A DNA stretch of 64,000 nt from Anaerolineae bacterium (GCA_023382535.1 JAHDWA010000044.1:22540-86539); one strand, 5' to 3'; shown: positions 53,675 to 62,064, counted from the first letter of the stretch. The notes: generated from the sequence alone by a model not told the origin. Made by a program: numbers and translations.

Positions 53675-54672
53675 TTCAAAAGCCCTCGCTGGCGTAAAAA
53701 GGCAAAGATAAACTCTTCAAAAGGAACATCGGTGGTGACGGGCACATAGGTGATGCTGCGCTGGCTGGACCAGTTGCGAATTTCGGTCTGCCAGGCGGTC
53801 AAGCCAGCTTTATAACGGGCTAACGCCTCATAATCAGCGGTAATCTCCACAGCCTGGCCAGTTTCGGCGTCGAGCAAACGCAGATCGCCGCTGAGGAGCG
53901 GGTCCACCTCATCAGGCGCGAGCAGGTGGATCAGGCTGATTTCAAACCGGCGGGCCAGGAGGGCAGTCAAACCGGGGGAAAAGGAAGGTTGGAAGATTGG
54001 AAGATTGGAAGATTGGGCAGAGTCGAGCAGGTCGGAGAAGATGAGAAGGGGGCCGGGTTGGCGGGCCTGGGCGGCGTATTGGGCGAGGGCTTGCGCTAAA
54101 TTCGTTGTTCCGGCGGCGGATAGTCCGGTCAAATAGTCGAACAGGGCAAAGGCCTGCTGGCGGCCGCGATGAGGTAAAAATGGAGTCTCCCCTACCCTCT
54201 CGCCAATGGCCGAAACGGTGACCCGGTCCAAACTGGCCAGGGCAATGTAGCCAAGCGCCGCCGCCGCCCGGCAGGCATAGGTAAATTTGTGGGTAGGCTG
54301 TCCGGTGTTTTCTGGGGGCCAATTCATAGAAGAGCTGATGTCTATGAGAAAATGCACAGTCAGGTCCTGTTCCTCGACAAAGAGCTTGAGAAAAAACCGT
54401 TCCAGGCGAGCATAGGCATTCCAATCCACCAGGCGAAAATCGTCGCCGGGGACATAGTTGCGGTAATCGGCAAATTCCACCGACTGGCCCCGTTTAGGGC
54501 TGCGCCGCTCTCCCTGCCACTGGCCGCGCTGGGCTTGCCGAGCGATTAAGGTAAGAGATTCGAGTTTGCGAAGAAAAGACTCATCGAAGAGAGGGTTGGA
54601 AGGTTGGAAGGTTGGAAGGTTGCCCATAGGGGGCCTTCGGCTCGAAGGTTGGAAAGGCAAATTAGAAGTCAT
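53671..54672 (-). CDS. DUF58-domain protein
   Basis: 333 residues. The DUF58 signature is KLESLTLIARQAQRGQWQGE, then RGQSVEFADYRNYVPGDDFRLVDWNAYARLERFFLKLF and a VWA-like MIDAS start LIDISSSMNW. DUF58 proteins almost always lie beside MoxR and VWA genes; their biochemical role is not established. Two stretches derive from repeat elements: residues about 5-27 (SSRRPPMGNLPTFQPSN) from 54593-54656, and about 219-230 from 53983-54016. The first replaces what is normally a short unconserved N-terminus, so the start could also be at the Met within that peptide or further downstream. It overlaps the MoxR gene by four bases at its start and the VWA gene by four at its end. Confidence 0.87.
   Translation of the reverse strand: MTSNLPFQPSSRRPPMGNLPTFQPSNPLFDESFLRKLESLTLIARQAQRGQWQGERRSPKRGQSVEFADYRNYVPGDDFRLVDWNAYARLERFFLKLFVEEQDLTVHFLIDISSSMNWPPENTGQPTHKFTYACRAAAALGYIALASLDRVTVSAIGERVGETPFLPHRGRQQAFALFDYLTGLSAAGTTNLAQALAQYAAQARQPGPLLIFSDLLDSAQSSNLPIFQPSFSPGLTALLARRFEISLIHLLAPDEVDPLLSGDLRLLDAETGQAVEITADYEALARYKAGLTAWQTEIRNWSSQRSITYVPVTTDVPFEEFIFAFLRQRGLLK
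53983..54016 (+). repeat. GGAAGATT tandem units inside the DUF58 gene
   Basis: GGAAGGTT followed by three GGAAGATT units, no core. Encodes SSNLPIFQPS-like residues in the minus-strand frame, in a loop region between conserved blocks of DUF58. Confidence 0.75.
54593..54656 (+). repeat. Core-plus-octamer element at the 5' end of the DUF58 gene
   Basis: Four GGTTGGAA units, core CATAGGGGGCCTTCGGCTC (within 54623-54643), then GAAGGTTGGAAAGG. In the minus-strand gene it reads SSRRPPMGNLPTFQPSN. Further GTCTTCCA units at 54667-54685 extend into the end of the MoxR gene and encode its final LEDWKTL. Confidence 0.88.
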
Positions 54673-55661
54673 AAGGTCTTCCAGTCTTCCAGTCTTACCA
54701 GAATTGCTTCTACTACCCTATCCGCCGTGACTCCCTCCGCCTGGGCCTCGAAGCCGAGAATGAGGCGGTGGCGCAGGACCGGTTTGGCAACACCGTGCAG
54801 GTCGTCAACGGCGACATTGTAGCGGCCGTCGAGCAGGGCGGTGATTTTCCCGGCCAGGATAAGGGCCTGCATGCCGCGCGGGCTGGCCCCGTAACGCACG
54901 TAGCGACGAACCTCCTCCGGGGCGTTGGGGTCATCGGGGTGGGTCGCGCGGGTGAGGCGGGCAGCGGCTTCGGTGACGTGCCGGGCGATGGGCACAGCCC
55001 GCGCCAGTTCCTGCATGGCGACAATAGCCGCTCCATCGGCCACCGGGCTGAGGCGGGCCGCCGTTGTGCCGGTGGTGCGGTCGGCAATCACGACCAGTTC
55101 CTCGATGCTGGGGTAAGGCACTTCGATCTTGAAGAAAAAGCGGTCGAGTTGAGCTTCCGGCAGGGGATAAGTCCCCTCCATTTCCAGGGGGTTTTGGGTG
55201 GCCAGCACAAAAAAGGGCGCTTCGAGCCGGTGGGTGGTCCGGGCAACGGTGACGCTTTTCTCCTGCATCGCTTCCAGCAGGGCCGACTGGGTTTTGGGCG
55301 TGGCCCGGTTGATCTCGTCGGCCAGGACCAGGTTGGCAAAGATCGGCCCCGGCTCAAAACGGAAAGCCCGCCGCCCGCTGTCGTCCTCGCTGATGATGTG
55401 CGTGCCGACGATGTCGGCCGGCATCAAGTCGGGGGTGAACTGGATGCGGCTGAAGCGGCAGTCAATCGCCTCGGCGATGGTGCGGACGAGGACGGTTTTA
55501 CCCAGGCCCGGCACGCCTTCGAGCAGGGCATTGCCCCCGGCCAGCAGAGTGACAAGCGTTCCCCGGATCAAGTCGCGCTGGCCGACGATGACCTGGCCGA
55601 CGGCCTCTTCGATGGCGGTGGCAGTCTTGCGGAATTCGTCGGGGGTTAGGTTTGATTGGGA
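54669..55661 (-). CDS. MoxR-family AAA+ ATPase
   Basis: 330 residues. The Walker A is LLEGVPGLGKTVLVRTIA, Walker B FANLVLADEINRATPKTQSALLEAMQE, sensor 1 FVLATQNPLEMEGTYPLPEAQLDRF. GASPRGMQALILAGKITALLDGRYNV is the C-terminal MoxR sequence. MoxR ATPases act as chaperone-like remodelers for VWA-domain partners, here encoded in the next three genes. ATG 55661 is chosen: GAGGAG lies about nine bases upstream and the longer frame to 55682 overlaps the preceding gene. The last codons come from an 8-bp repeat tract (LEDWKTL). Expected to be cytoplasmic and hexameric. Confidence 0.95.
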   Translation of the reverse strand, partial: SQSNLTPDEFRKTATAIEEAVGQVIVGQRDLIRGTLVTLLAGGNALLEGVPGLGKTVLVRTIAEAIDCRFSRIQFTPDLMPADIVGTHIISEDDSGRRAFRFEPGPIFANLVLADEINRATPKTQSALLEAMQEKSVTVARTTHRLEAPFFVLATQNPLEMEGTYPLPEAQLDRFFFKIEVPYPSIEELVVIADRTTGTTAARLSPVADGAAIVAMQELARAVPIARHVTEAAARLTRATHPDDPNAPEEVRRYVRYGASPRGMQALILAGKITALLDGRYNVAVDDLHGVAKPVLRHRLILGFEAQAEGVTADRVVEAILVRLEDWKTL

Positions 55662-55678
55662 CATATTAGAAAAACTCC

Positions 55679-57343
55679 TCACTTCGGCGCTAGCTGCGAA
55701 AAATAATTCCGCACCAAATCCCGCATTTCTGCCGGGATGCGCTCCTGCTCTATTGCTTCGGCGGCGGCATCGGCGTAATTCTGGTAGACCTCGCGGTACG
55801 GAACTAGCGAGGGATTGGTTGCGCCCACCTGGGGTGACTGCTCCTGGCGGATAATCGTTTCACCAGCCGAACCCTCCTGGCCGGCCACAAATTCAGAATC
55901 GCCGGTTAACTGCTGCCCCTGGCCGGGCGCGTAGACTTTCTCCGCGTCGGTGACAGTGGCCGGTTTGTTGGGCTGGGTCGGCGCGTTAGCCGCACCGGTG
56001 CGATTCGCGGCGGGGAGGTGGTCGGCGTTTGAGCCGCCACCGCCACCCACCTGCTGTCCCTGCCCTTGTCCCTGGCCTGACGTTTGTGCTTGACCCTGTC
56101 CTTGACCTTGTCCCTGCCCCTGGTTTTGGGCCAAAGCGCCCTGCTGAGCCAACTGCTGGCGGCTGTTTTCCAGGCGAGCCTGAGCCGCAGCCAGCGCCTG
56201 CTGCAAGTCAGCCGACTGAGCAGAGCGAGCCAAGGCTCTTTGCGCCGCATCTGCGGCCTGGACGGCCTGACCCACATCTCCGGCGCGGGCCGCCTGGGCC
56301 ATATCGAGCAAGCTCTCGGCCAGATCGGCGTCGGTGGGGGCGGCCTGGCCGGCCATGCTTTCGAGGGCCTGGGCCAATTCGGCCTGACTGGCTGCGTCCA
56401 TTGCCCCCAGAGCAGCGGCTAACTCGGTCAGGGTGCTGGCGGCTTCGTTCAAATCGGTGCTCTGCTGGGTTTCACCGCGGGCCAGAGCCGTCAACTGGGC
56501 GGCAAGTTGGGCAGCGGCATTTTGGCGCACGGCGGCCTGGGGGTCTTGTAGCTGGCGGAGCTGAGCCTGCGTGGCGGCGAGATCGGCCAGAGCTTGCTCC
56601 AGGTCGCCGGGGTTGGCGGATAGTTCTTTCATCAGTTCGGCCAAGGCCCGCAGCGCTTCGGTGCGCTCTTCCGCAGTCGGCTCGGTTGATTTTTCTAACT
56701 CACGCCGGGCTTCTTCGACAGCCTCGGCCTGTTTTTGCGCGGCGGCCCGGATGGCCGCCTGTTGGGCCAGGATAGCGTCCATCGGGTTGGGTAAGAAGGC
56801 CAGGAGCAAAGTGACTGCCAGCAATGCGCCCACCCCCCAGAGCGGGCGGCGGGGGATGTGCCAGGGCAGCATGGCGGGTGTCAGGCGTTGGGCTACGGAT
56901 AGGGCATCGGCGAGTTGGAGGGTAAGGAGGTTGGAAGGTTGGAAGGTTGGAAGGTTGCCCATAGGGGGCCTTCGGCTCGAAGGTTGGAAAGGGGAGGTTT
57001 TTGTCCAATCTTCCAATCTTCCATTTTTTCGTTCTTCCAGTTCCAAGGCTGTGGCTAAACGATCTTTCAAGCGAAGCTCGCCATCCAGGCGGCGAGCGAT
57101 TTGCCAGGGGGTCAGCGGGCGCAGCAAACTGTAGAGAGTCACGCCCAACAACCAGATTTCGAGGGGCAACGCGGCCCAGAGGTGGCGGTCGGGTAAGGGC
57201 CACCAGCGAGCTGCCACCTCGATACAGGCGGCCAGGAACAGGGCCGGTCCCAGGGTATAAACGGCCAGCCGCAGGGCGTCGCGCCAGCGCAGGTGACGGC
57301 CCAGGCGGGTCAAGTGGGTATGGAGCCGCTGGCTGTCACTCAT
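55679..57343 (-). CDS. Membrane protein with Ala/Gln-rich coiled coil and (QG)n low-complexity region
   Basis: 554 residues. Two N-terminal helices (LAVYTLGPALFLAACIEVAA; LPLEIWLLGVTLYSLLRP) and a third (LWGVGALLAVTLLLAFLPN) at about residue 175 precede a long Ala/Gln/Glu-rich helical region (about 200-400), then QGQGQGQGQAQ and GGGGGS tracts. The C-terminus VPYREVYQNYADAAAEAIEQERIPAEMRDLVRNYFSQL is conserved in operons of this type (DUF4175-like). No function is known to me. Residues about 115-138 are encoded by a repeat element. ATG 57343 overlaps the permease stop by eight bases; the frame open to 57502 adds 53 residues lying over the permease gene. Confidence 0.75.
   Translation of the reverse strand: MSDSQRLHTHLTRLGRHLRWRDALRLAVYTLGPALFLAACIEVAARWWPLPDRHLWAALPLEIWLLGVTLYSLLRPLTPWQIARRLDGELRLKDRLATALELEERKNGRLEDWTKTSPFQPSSRRPPMGNLPTFQPSNLLTLQLADALSVAQRLTPAMLPWHIPRRPLWGVGALLAVTLLLAFLPNPMDAILAQQAAIRAAAQKQAEAVEEARRELEKSTEPTAEERTEALRALAELMKELSANPGDLEQALADLAATQAQLRQLQDPQAAVRQNAAAQLAAQLTALARGETQQSTDLNEAASTLTELAAALGAMDAASQAELAQALESMAGQAAPTDADLAESLLDMAQAARAGDVGQAVQAADAAQRALARSAQSADLQQALAAAQARLENSRQQLAQQGALAQNQGQGQGQGQGQAQTSGQGQGQGQQVGGGGGSNADHLPAANRTGAANAPTQPNKPATVTDAEKVYAPGQGQQLTGDSEFVAGQEGSAGETIIRQEQSPQVGATNPSLVPYREVYQNYADAAAEAIEQERIPAEMRDLVRNYFSQLAPK
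56928..56990 (+). repeat. Core-plus-octamer element inside the Q/G-rich membrane protein gene
   Basis: GGTTGGAA units, core CATAGGGGGCCTTCGGCTC (within 56958-56978), GAAGGTTGGAAAGG. Encodes SSRRPPMGNLPTFQPSN in the minus-strand frame, the same peptide as in the DUF58 protein. Partial complementary units (AATCTTCC) continue at 57006-57025. Confidence 0.88.
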
Positions 57344-58436
57344 CGGCGGGTTCCTCCGTGGGGATAGCCACAGGTTCGGGCGGAGCGACCGGCCGGGCAG
57401 GCGCAGAGAAGAAAGCAGGTACAGGAGTAGGAGTCGGAACCGGAGAAACAGGGTAAATCGTTTCACGGATGTCCTTGAAAAAGATGGTTGCACCCAGAAC
57501 AAAATAAAGGCCGGCGATCAAGATCACCAGGCTCATCCCCCGCCAGCCGATGCGCCAGGGTTGAACCGGCTTGACAAAGCGGGTGGCCAGCAAATAAAGG
57601 CCCGTGCTCAACACCAGGTCAAAGGCCAGTGTGTAGTGCCACAGCGGGCGCAGCGATTGGAGCTGGGTCGCGTCGCCCTGAATGATGCTCGGCCCCCAGC
57701 CGGCCAGCAGGCCAAAAAAGGTGGCTACACCCGCCTGGCTGCCGCTGCTCGAGAGGACCGAAGCCAGCGCGCTAAACGGGTTCACGACCAAAATCCAACG
57801 CGGCGGGAAATCCTGGGTGATGACACCGACAAAGATATAAACCACGTACGTGCCAATGATAAAGAGCAGAACCGCCAGGTAGCTTAAGACAATGGCTTGA
57901 ATCGTCCGTTTGCGCCAGGCCGAACAAAACAGGCCGATCATGCCAAAGGTGACCGCCGTGGCCCAGACAATCAGGGCGGCCAGGAATAAATCAAGCGGGG
58001 CGACTCCGCCAAAGATAAAAACCAGGCTGACAATCGGCACAGCGGCAAACAACAGTAGAAAAATGTAGCCGGCGGTCGAGACGAGTTTACCAAATAGGAT
58101 GGTGTGGGCAGCCAGCGGGGTCGCCTGCAGCATTTCCAGGGTCAGCCGTTCCTGCTCGCTGCTGATGGCCGTGGCCGTCAGGGCCGGGGTGAGAAAAGCC
58201 ACAAAAAACAGGCTCAAATTGACGATGGCGGCATACAGCGCCTGGCCTACAAACGGGCTGAGCGGTATACCGCCGGTGTAAGGCGGGGTGATCAGGATGA
58301 GCCGGTAGACGCCGTAACTAAACAGGGCCAGGAAAACCAGGTAAACCGTCAGCACGGCAAAGGCGCGCCAGCCCCGCATGCGCGAGCGGAACTCTTTGAC
58401 CATGATCGGGTTGGGGTTGAAGTAATTTAATTTCAC
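57336..58436 (-). CDS. ABC-2 type transporter permease
   Basis: 366 residues, with six or seven hydrophobic segments. KLNYFNPNPIMVKEFRSRMRGWRAFAVLTVYLVFLALF is the typical N-terminus of ABC-2 permeases (an amphipathic EFRxxxR helix and the first membrane helix). AISSEQERLTLEMLQATPLAAHTILFGKL is the conserved cytoplasmic coupling helix contacting the ATPase. The C-terminus is Pro-rich and periplasmic or cytoplasmic (PVSPVPTPTPVPAFF). It pairs with the ATP-binding protein encoded at 58494. The substrate is not readable. Confidence 0.88.
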   Translation of the reverse strand: MKLNYFNPNPIMVKEFRSRMRGWRAFAVLTVYLVFLALFSYGVYRLILITPPYTGGIPLSPFVGQALYAAIVNLSLFFVAFLTPALTATAISSEQERLTLEMLQATPLAAHTILFGKLVSTAGYIFLLLFAAVPIVSLVFIFGGVAPLDLFLAALIVWATAVTFGMIGLFCSAWRKRTIQAIVLSYLAVLLFIIGTYVVYIFVGVITQDFPPRWILVVNPFSALASVLSSSGSQAGVATFFGLLAGWGPSIIQGDATQLQSLRPLWHYTLAFDLVLSTGLYLLATRFVKPVQPWRIGWRGMSLVILIAGLYFVLGATIFFKDIRETIYPVSPVPTPTPVPAFFSAPARPVAPPEPVAIPTEEPADE

Positions 58437-58448
58437 TGGATCACCTTA

Positions 58449-58489
58449 TGATACGTGATGCGTGAGAAAATCTAACGCATCACGTATCA
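58449..58489. repeat. Inverted repeat between ABC ATPase and permease genes
   Basis: TGATACGTGATGCGT (58449-58463) and ACGCATCACGTATCA (58475-58489): 15-bp perfect arms, 11-base loop. It is built of GTGATAC/GTGATGC heptamers, the same architecture as the other intergenic repeats but a different unit. It sits in the 57-base gap inside the operon. Confidence 0.75.
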
Positions 58490-58493
58490 CGCT

Positions 58494-59447
58494 TCATTTC
58501 ACTTCTCCGCTCGTAATTTGCATGAACACGGCTTCCAAATCGTTGATTTCTTCGCTGAAGTGGATGACAGGCAGCTTATGCTCTACCAGGTGGGCCAGGA
58601 GGCCGGCCAGGGCCGCGTCGTCGCCGCTAAAGTTGACCTGCCAGCCCGTTCCGTCGAGGCGATAATCCGTCACGCCCAGATAGGTTTTCAGAGCAGCTTC
58701 GACAGCCTCTGGGGCGGCCAGGGTGCACAGGCAAAGCTGGCGGTGGCCGTGCTGCTGCTGGCTGATTTGCTGCGGCGGGCCATGGTATAACAGGCGGCCA
58801 TGCTCGATAATGCCGACCTGGTTGCACATTTCGGCCAGCTCGGTCAGGATATGGGAGCTGATGATAATGGTTTTGCCCAGGGTGGACAACTCTTTGAGCA
58901 GTTCACGCATCTCGATGCGGGCGCGGGGGTCGAGGCCGGAGGCCGGCTCGTCCAGGAGCAAAATCTGCGGGTCGTGGACCAGGGCGTGGGCCAGACACAG
59001 GCGTTGGCGCATCCCCCGCGACAAACTCTCCACCCAGGCGTTGCGGCGCGAGGCCAGGTCAACCAGCTCCAGCAGCTCGTTAACCACCCGCGTCCGCCGC
59101 CTGGCGTCGAGACGGTAACAGCGGGCAAAAAAATCCAGGTATTCCCAGACCTTCATGTCTTCGTAAACGCCAAAAAAATCGGGCATATAGCCGACCAGCC
59201 AGCGGGCCGCGCTGACATCGTGGCTGATGTCCTGGCCGTTGAGGCTGATCTGGCCGCTGCTAGGTTCCAGTAAGCCAGCCAGCATCCGTAAAGTGGTGGT
59301 CTTGCCGGCCCCGTTGGGGCCAATAAAGCCAAATAAAGCGCCTGCTTCCACCTGCAAGTCCAACTGATCCAGCGCGGTAAAACGGCCATACCGTTTGGTC
59401 AATTGGCGCGTCTCGACGACGCGCTGGGGGGCAGCCGCCGGTGTCAT
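58494..59447 (-). CDS. ABC transporter ATP-binding protein
   Basis: 317 residues. Walker A GPNGAGKTTTLRMLAGLL, Q-loop region GYMPDFFGVYEDMKVWEYL, a variant signature LSRGMRQRLCLAHAL (S-R-G instead of S-G-G), Walker B ILLLDEPASGLDPRARIEM and switch His in IIISSHILTEL. The C-terminal ~90 residues resemble the regulatory tail of ABC-2 exporters' ATPases. It powers the permease at 57336. It overlaps the preceding gene by four bases (ATGA). Confidence 0.93.
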   Translation of the reverse strand: MTPAAAPQRVVETRQLTKRYGRFTALDQLDLQVEAGALFGFIGPNGAGKTTTLRMLAGLLEPSSGQISLNGQDISHDVSAARWLVGYMPDFFGVYEDMKVWEYLDFFARCYRLDARRRTRVVNELLELVDLASRRNAWVESLSRGMRQRLCLAHALVHDPQILLLDEPASGLDPRARIEMRELLKELSTLGKTIIISSHILTELAEMCNQVGIIEHGRLLYHGPPQQISQQQHGHRQLCLCTLAAPEAVEAALKTYLGVTDYRLDGTGWQVNFSGDDAALAGLLAHLVEHKLPVIHFSEEINDLEAVFMQITSGEVK

Positions 59448-61870
59448 AAGCGCTCACCTTCCAGGGCCAGATCAAGAAAGAGACAGCCGCCGGCATTAAC
59501 GCCGTTGTTGGAAATACGCACGCGCAGCGAGGCATCCTCGGAATTGTAAAAACGGGGGATTTCCTGAATAGGATTAAAGCCTGTTTTGGCGTTTTTCAAG
59601 ACGACCCAACTCTCCTCGGTTCGGTCATATAGTTCGATGGAAGGCAGCGTCGGCCAGCTTCCATCGCTGCGAATGTACAGATCGAGCCGGCTGGGTTGAG
59701 TCCCGTATAACTGATAGGGCAGGGAAAGCCTGGTTTCAGCCGTGCCCTGATAGACATACGAGCCATCGAGGCCGGCCCCATAACTGCATGGGCTGGCATC
59801 GCCACTGGTCGAAAGCAGTTCCAGCCGGCCAAAGCCCGGCGGGACGACGACCTGAGCACCTTCAAAATCGAGAGAGAGCGGGTAATACAAAAGGCTGGTG
59901 GCCTGGAGGTTGACCTGGGACCCCTCAAGGCGGATGGCTAAAGGGCTGTTATTCTTTTGCCAGGCGATCAGGAGAGGCTTGTCATTTAGATCAGGCCGGT
60001 TGCCATTAAAGATAATGCCGTCGAGCACGCTTTGCTTAAAGGTAATCTCCCGACTAAGTTCACCGGCCGGGTTAGATTGATCCTGGTACAACATGTAACT
60101 GCCAAATCCTGTCACCGTGGTATTTTGAGCATCAAGGCGAATGGGAAGGGTTTGCCCAGGCATGAGATTACCCAATTTTTGAAACTGGCCGTTGAAGATA
60201 AAGATGACATCCTCCCAGGCGGCGCTGCTGTGATTGCTCACCTGCCCGCGCAGGCCGTCCGCCTCGGCGGTGAGTTGGACGGCTAATCCCGGCGGCTCGA
60301 CCTGGCTCGTCTCGGCGACAAAGGATTGCATGGACCACTGGTCAACGGCCAATCCCTGTAAAAGGGTGGGGTTGCTTTCGACTATGCGCAGGGCGCTGCC
60401 GCTGTTCACCGCCCCACCCCACGGATCGTAGGCGTTTTGTCCAATCGGCCGGACCAGGCTTTCAGCATCAATTTCTACCGCATAACTCTGCCGGTGCGGC
60501 GAAAAGATGCCGGCGTAAGTATCGGCCCGCTTGATCTGGCCGGTCTGCCCCATCTCGATGATCGAAATCTGGTTGACAATGATATCACCGCCCCGCAGGC
60601 TAAAGCCGAGGCCATAAGCCAGGCCGGAAAAGACGACGGTTAAAAGCGGAATTGTAACCCAGGCCCAGGCCAGGCGGTCCCGCCAGCGTAACAAAAAATA
60701 ATTCACCGGCCCCACCAGCAAGATGTAGCCGATTAATAACAATCCCAAAAAACGAATGGAGGGCAAATCCAGGGAGGGCAAATTGGTCAGGGCGTAATAG
60801 ATCTGGCTGTCGCTCATCTGCTGCGGCGCCACATCCATCGGCAAATATTGCGGCCAGGCTGCCCCCGGCGAGAGGAGCTGCTCGGCAAATTCAGTCGCCC
60901 CGGCCCAGGCATCGAAGGGAGATTGGCTCAAATCAAGAGCGATGAAGTCTACATAGCCGGCCCCAAAAGGCAGTTCGACAATGAGGGGGAGGGTTGAGTC
61001 TGAGGCTGAGGCTAAGGCTGAGATATCCTGGGTTTGCAGCTTAGCCTCATTATTCAGCAAGACGGCGGCCTGAGCGACCGGCTGCGATGCGGCTACCAGG
61101 AACGGGCCGGGAACCAGAATGGTCTTGCCGGTGTAACGTTCCAGGCCGGGCAGCGCCGCTGTTTCCACCTGATCAGCCAGCGTCACCGGCTGCATCTCGG
61201 CCGGCAAGCCGGCCAGGGTGCGCCCTGCCCCGCTGCCGCCGCCCACCACCAACCGGCCCCCTTCGGCGACCCAGCGGCTGAGGGCGGCGCGTTGGGCGGG
61301 AGTTAACCCGCTGGTATCTACGTCGTTCAAAATCAAGGCATTCAGCATGCGCCAGCCCTGGTGGCGTTCGGGTAAATCGGTCAGGGTGAGATGGATGAGA
61401 TCAACCCGCTCCCGGCGTCCGCTAAGCTGAGGGGGATTCACGGCAGCCAGCCCCTCCGCATGGGCCATCACCGCCCCAACGATGTAGCGGTCGTTGGGGA
61501 CCACTGCCAGTTTGATCGTTTGGGTCAAGCGGGTTTCGCCGGCGGCAAATTCAACTGTGGCCGAACGGGAGAAATTGTTAGGCAGGATGTAAAGGGTAAA
61601 TCGTTTGCGCGCGCCGCTGGGCAGCTCGGCAGGCAGGGCAAAATGGAGACGTCCGGTCGGGTTGGTGATTGTAACCTGGATTTCGCCCAGCAGGTCAGGC
61701 CCGGAGTTGGCCATGTCCACAAAAACCGGCAGCCACTCGCCGTACTTAAAGCGGCCGCCAAAGGCGGGCTGGGCCGTCATCTCCAGGGGTGAAGCCGCCC
61801 CCAGCGGGGCTGGCGGGAGTGACAGGAGCAATACGATAAATAAAGCGGTAAAGAGAACCTTACGCAGCAT
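59444..61870 (-). CDS. Secreted/membrane protein of the ABC-MoxR operon
   Basis: 808 residues from ATG 61870, which is directly followed by a signal peptide (RKVLFTALFIVLLLSLPPAPLGAAS). The N-terminal half is extracytoplasmic: a beta-rich region (EWLPVFVDMANSGPDLLGEI), then an alpha/beta fold resembling GATase1-like domains (ALILNDVDTSGLTPAQRAAL, GRLVVGGGSG). Two helices near the middle (IRFLGLLLIGYILLVGPVNYF; AWVTIPLLTVVFSGLAYGLG) follow, then a beta-rich C-terminal half. The size and position, first in the operon, are like accessory periplasmic subunits of some ABC-2 systems. The frame extends to 61963, but the upstream part translates the -10 box. Function unknown. Confidence 0.75.
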   Translation of the reverse strand: MLRKVLFTALFIVLLLSLPPAPLGAASPLEMTAQPAFGGRFKYGEWLPVFVDMANSGPDLLGEIQVTITNPTGRLHFALPAELPSGARKRFTLYILPNNFSRSATVEFAAGETRLTQTIKLAVVPNDRYIVGAVMAHAEGLAAVNPPQLSGRRERVDLIHLTLTDLPERHQGWRMLNALILNDVDTSGLTPAQRAALSRWVAEGGRLVVGGGSGAGRTLAGLPAEMQPVTLADQVETAALPGLERYTGKTILVPGPFLVAASQPVAQAAVLLNNEAKLQTQDISALASASDSTLPLIVELPFGAGYVDFIALDLSQSPFDAWAGATEFAEQLLSPGAAWPQYLPMDVAPQQMSDSQIYYALTNLPSLDLPSIRFLGLLLIGYILLVGPVNYFLLRWRDRLAWAWVTIPLLTVVFSGLAYGLGFSLRGGDIIVNQISIIEMGQTGQIKRADTYAGIFSPHRQSYAVEIDAESLVRPIGQNAYDPWGGAVNSGSALRIVESNPTLLQGLAVDQWSMQSFVAETSQVEPPGLAVQLTAEADGLRGQVSNHSSAAWEDVIFIFNGQFQKLGNLMPGQTLPIRLDAQNTTVTGFGSYMLYQDQSNPAGELSREITFKQSVLDGIIFNGNRPDLNDKPLLIAWQKNNSPLAIRLEGSQVNLQATSLLYYPLSLDFEGAQVVVPPGFGRLELLSTSGDASPCSYGAGLDGSYVYQGTAETRLSLPYQLYGTQPSRLDLYIRSDGSWPTLPSIELYDRTEESWVVLKNAKTGFNPIQEIPRFYNSEDASLRVRISNNGVNAGGCLFLDLALEGERL

Positions 61871-61951
61871 ACAGCCTCTAGAGTCTATTGAGCAGCGCAT
61901 CGCCGCACCTTTTTGACGTTCCAACCGGGAGATTCGTTCCGCTAGAAAAGG

Positions 61952-61964
61952 ATTATAGCACAAG
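61952..61964 (-). promoter_or_regulatory. MoxR-operon promoter, extended -10
   Basis: Minus strand CTTGTGCTATAAT (TATAAT at 61957-61952), identical over 13 bases to the udk promoter. Transcription would begin near 61945, leaving a 75-base leader to ATG 61870 and excluding the longer reading frame from 61963. Confidence 0.6.
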
Positions 61965-62064
61965 TTAGCTAACTTTGTTCCGGTCAGTTTACCAGCGGTT
62001 GGCCTACATGCCGAAATAGGAGTGAGGAAGAGGGAATTATCCGACGTGTCTTTCCAAAGGCTAA

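Noticed and set aside
52500..57030. CRISPR-like array from the regular GGAAGGTT units
   Set aside because: Units are 7-8 bases, contiguous and without spacers; no cas genes are present.
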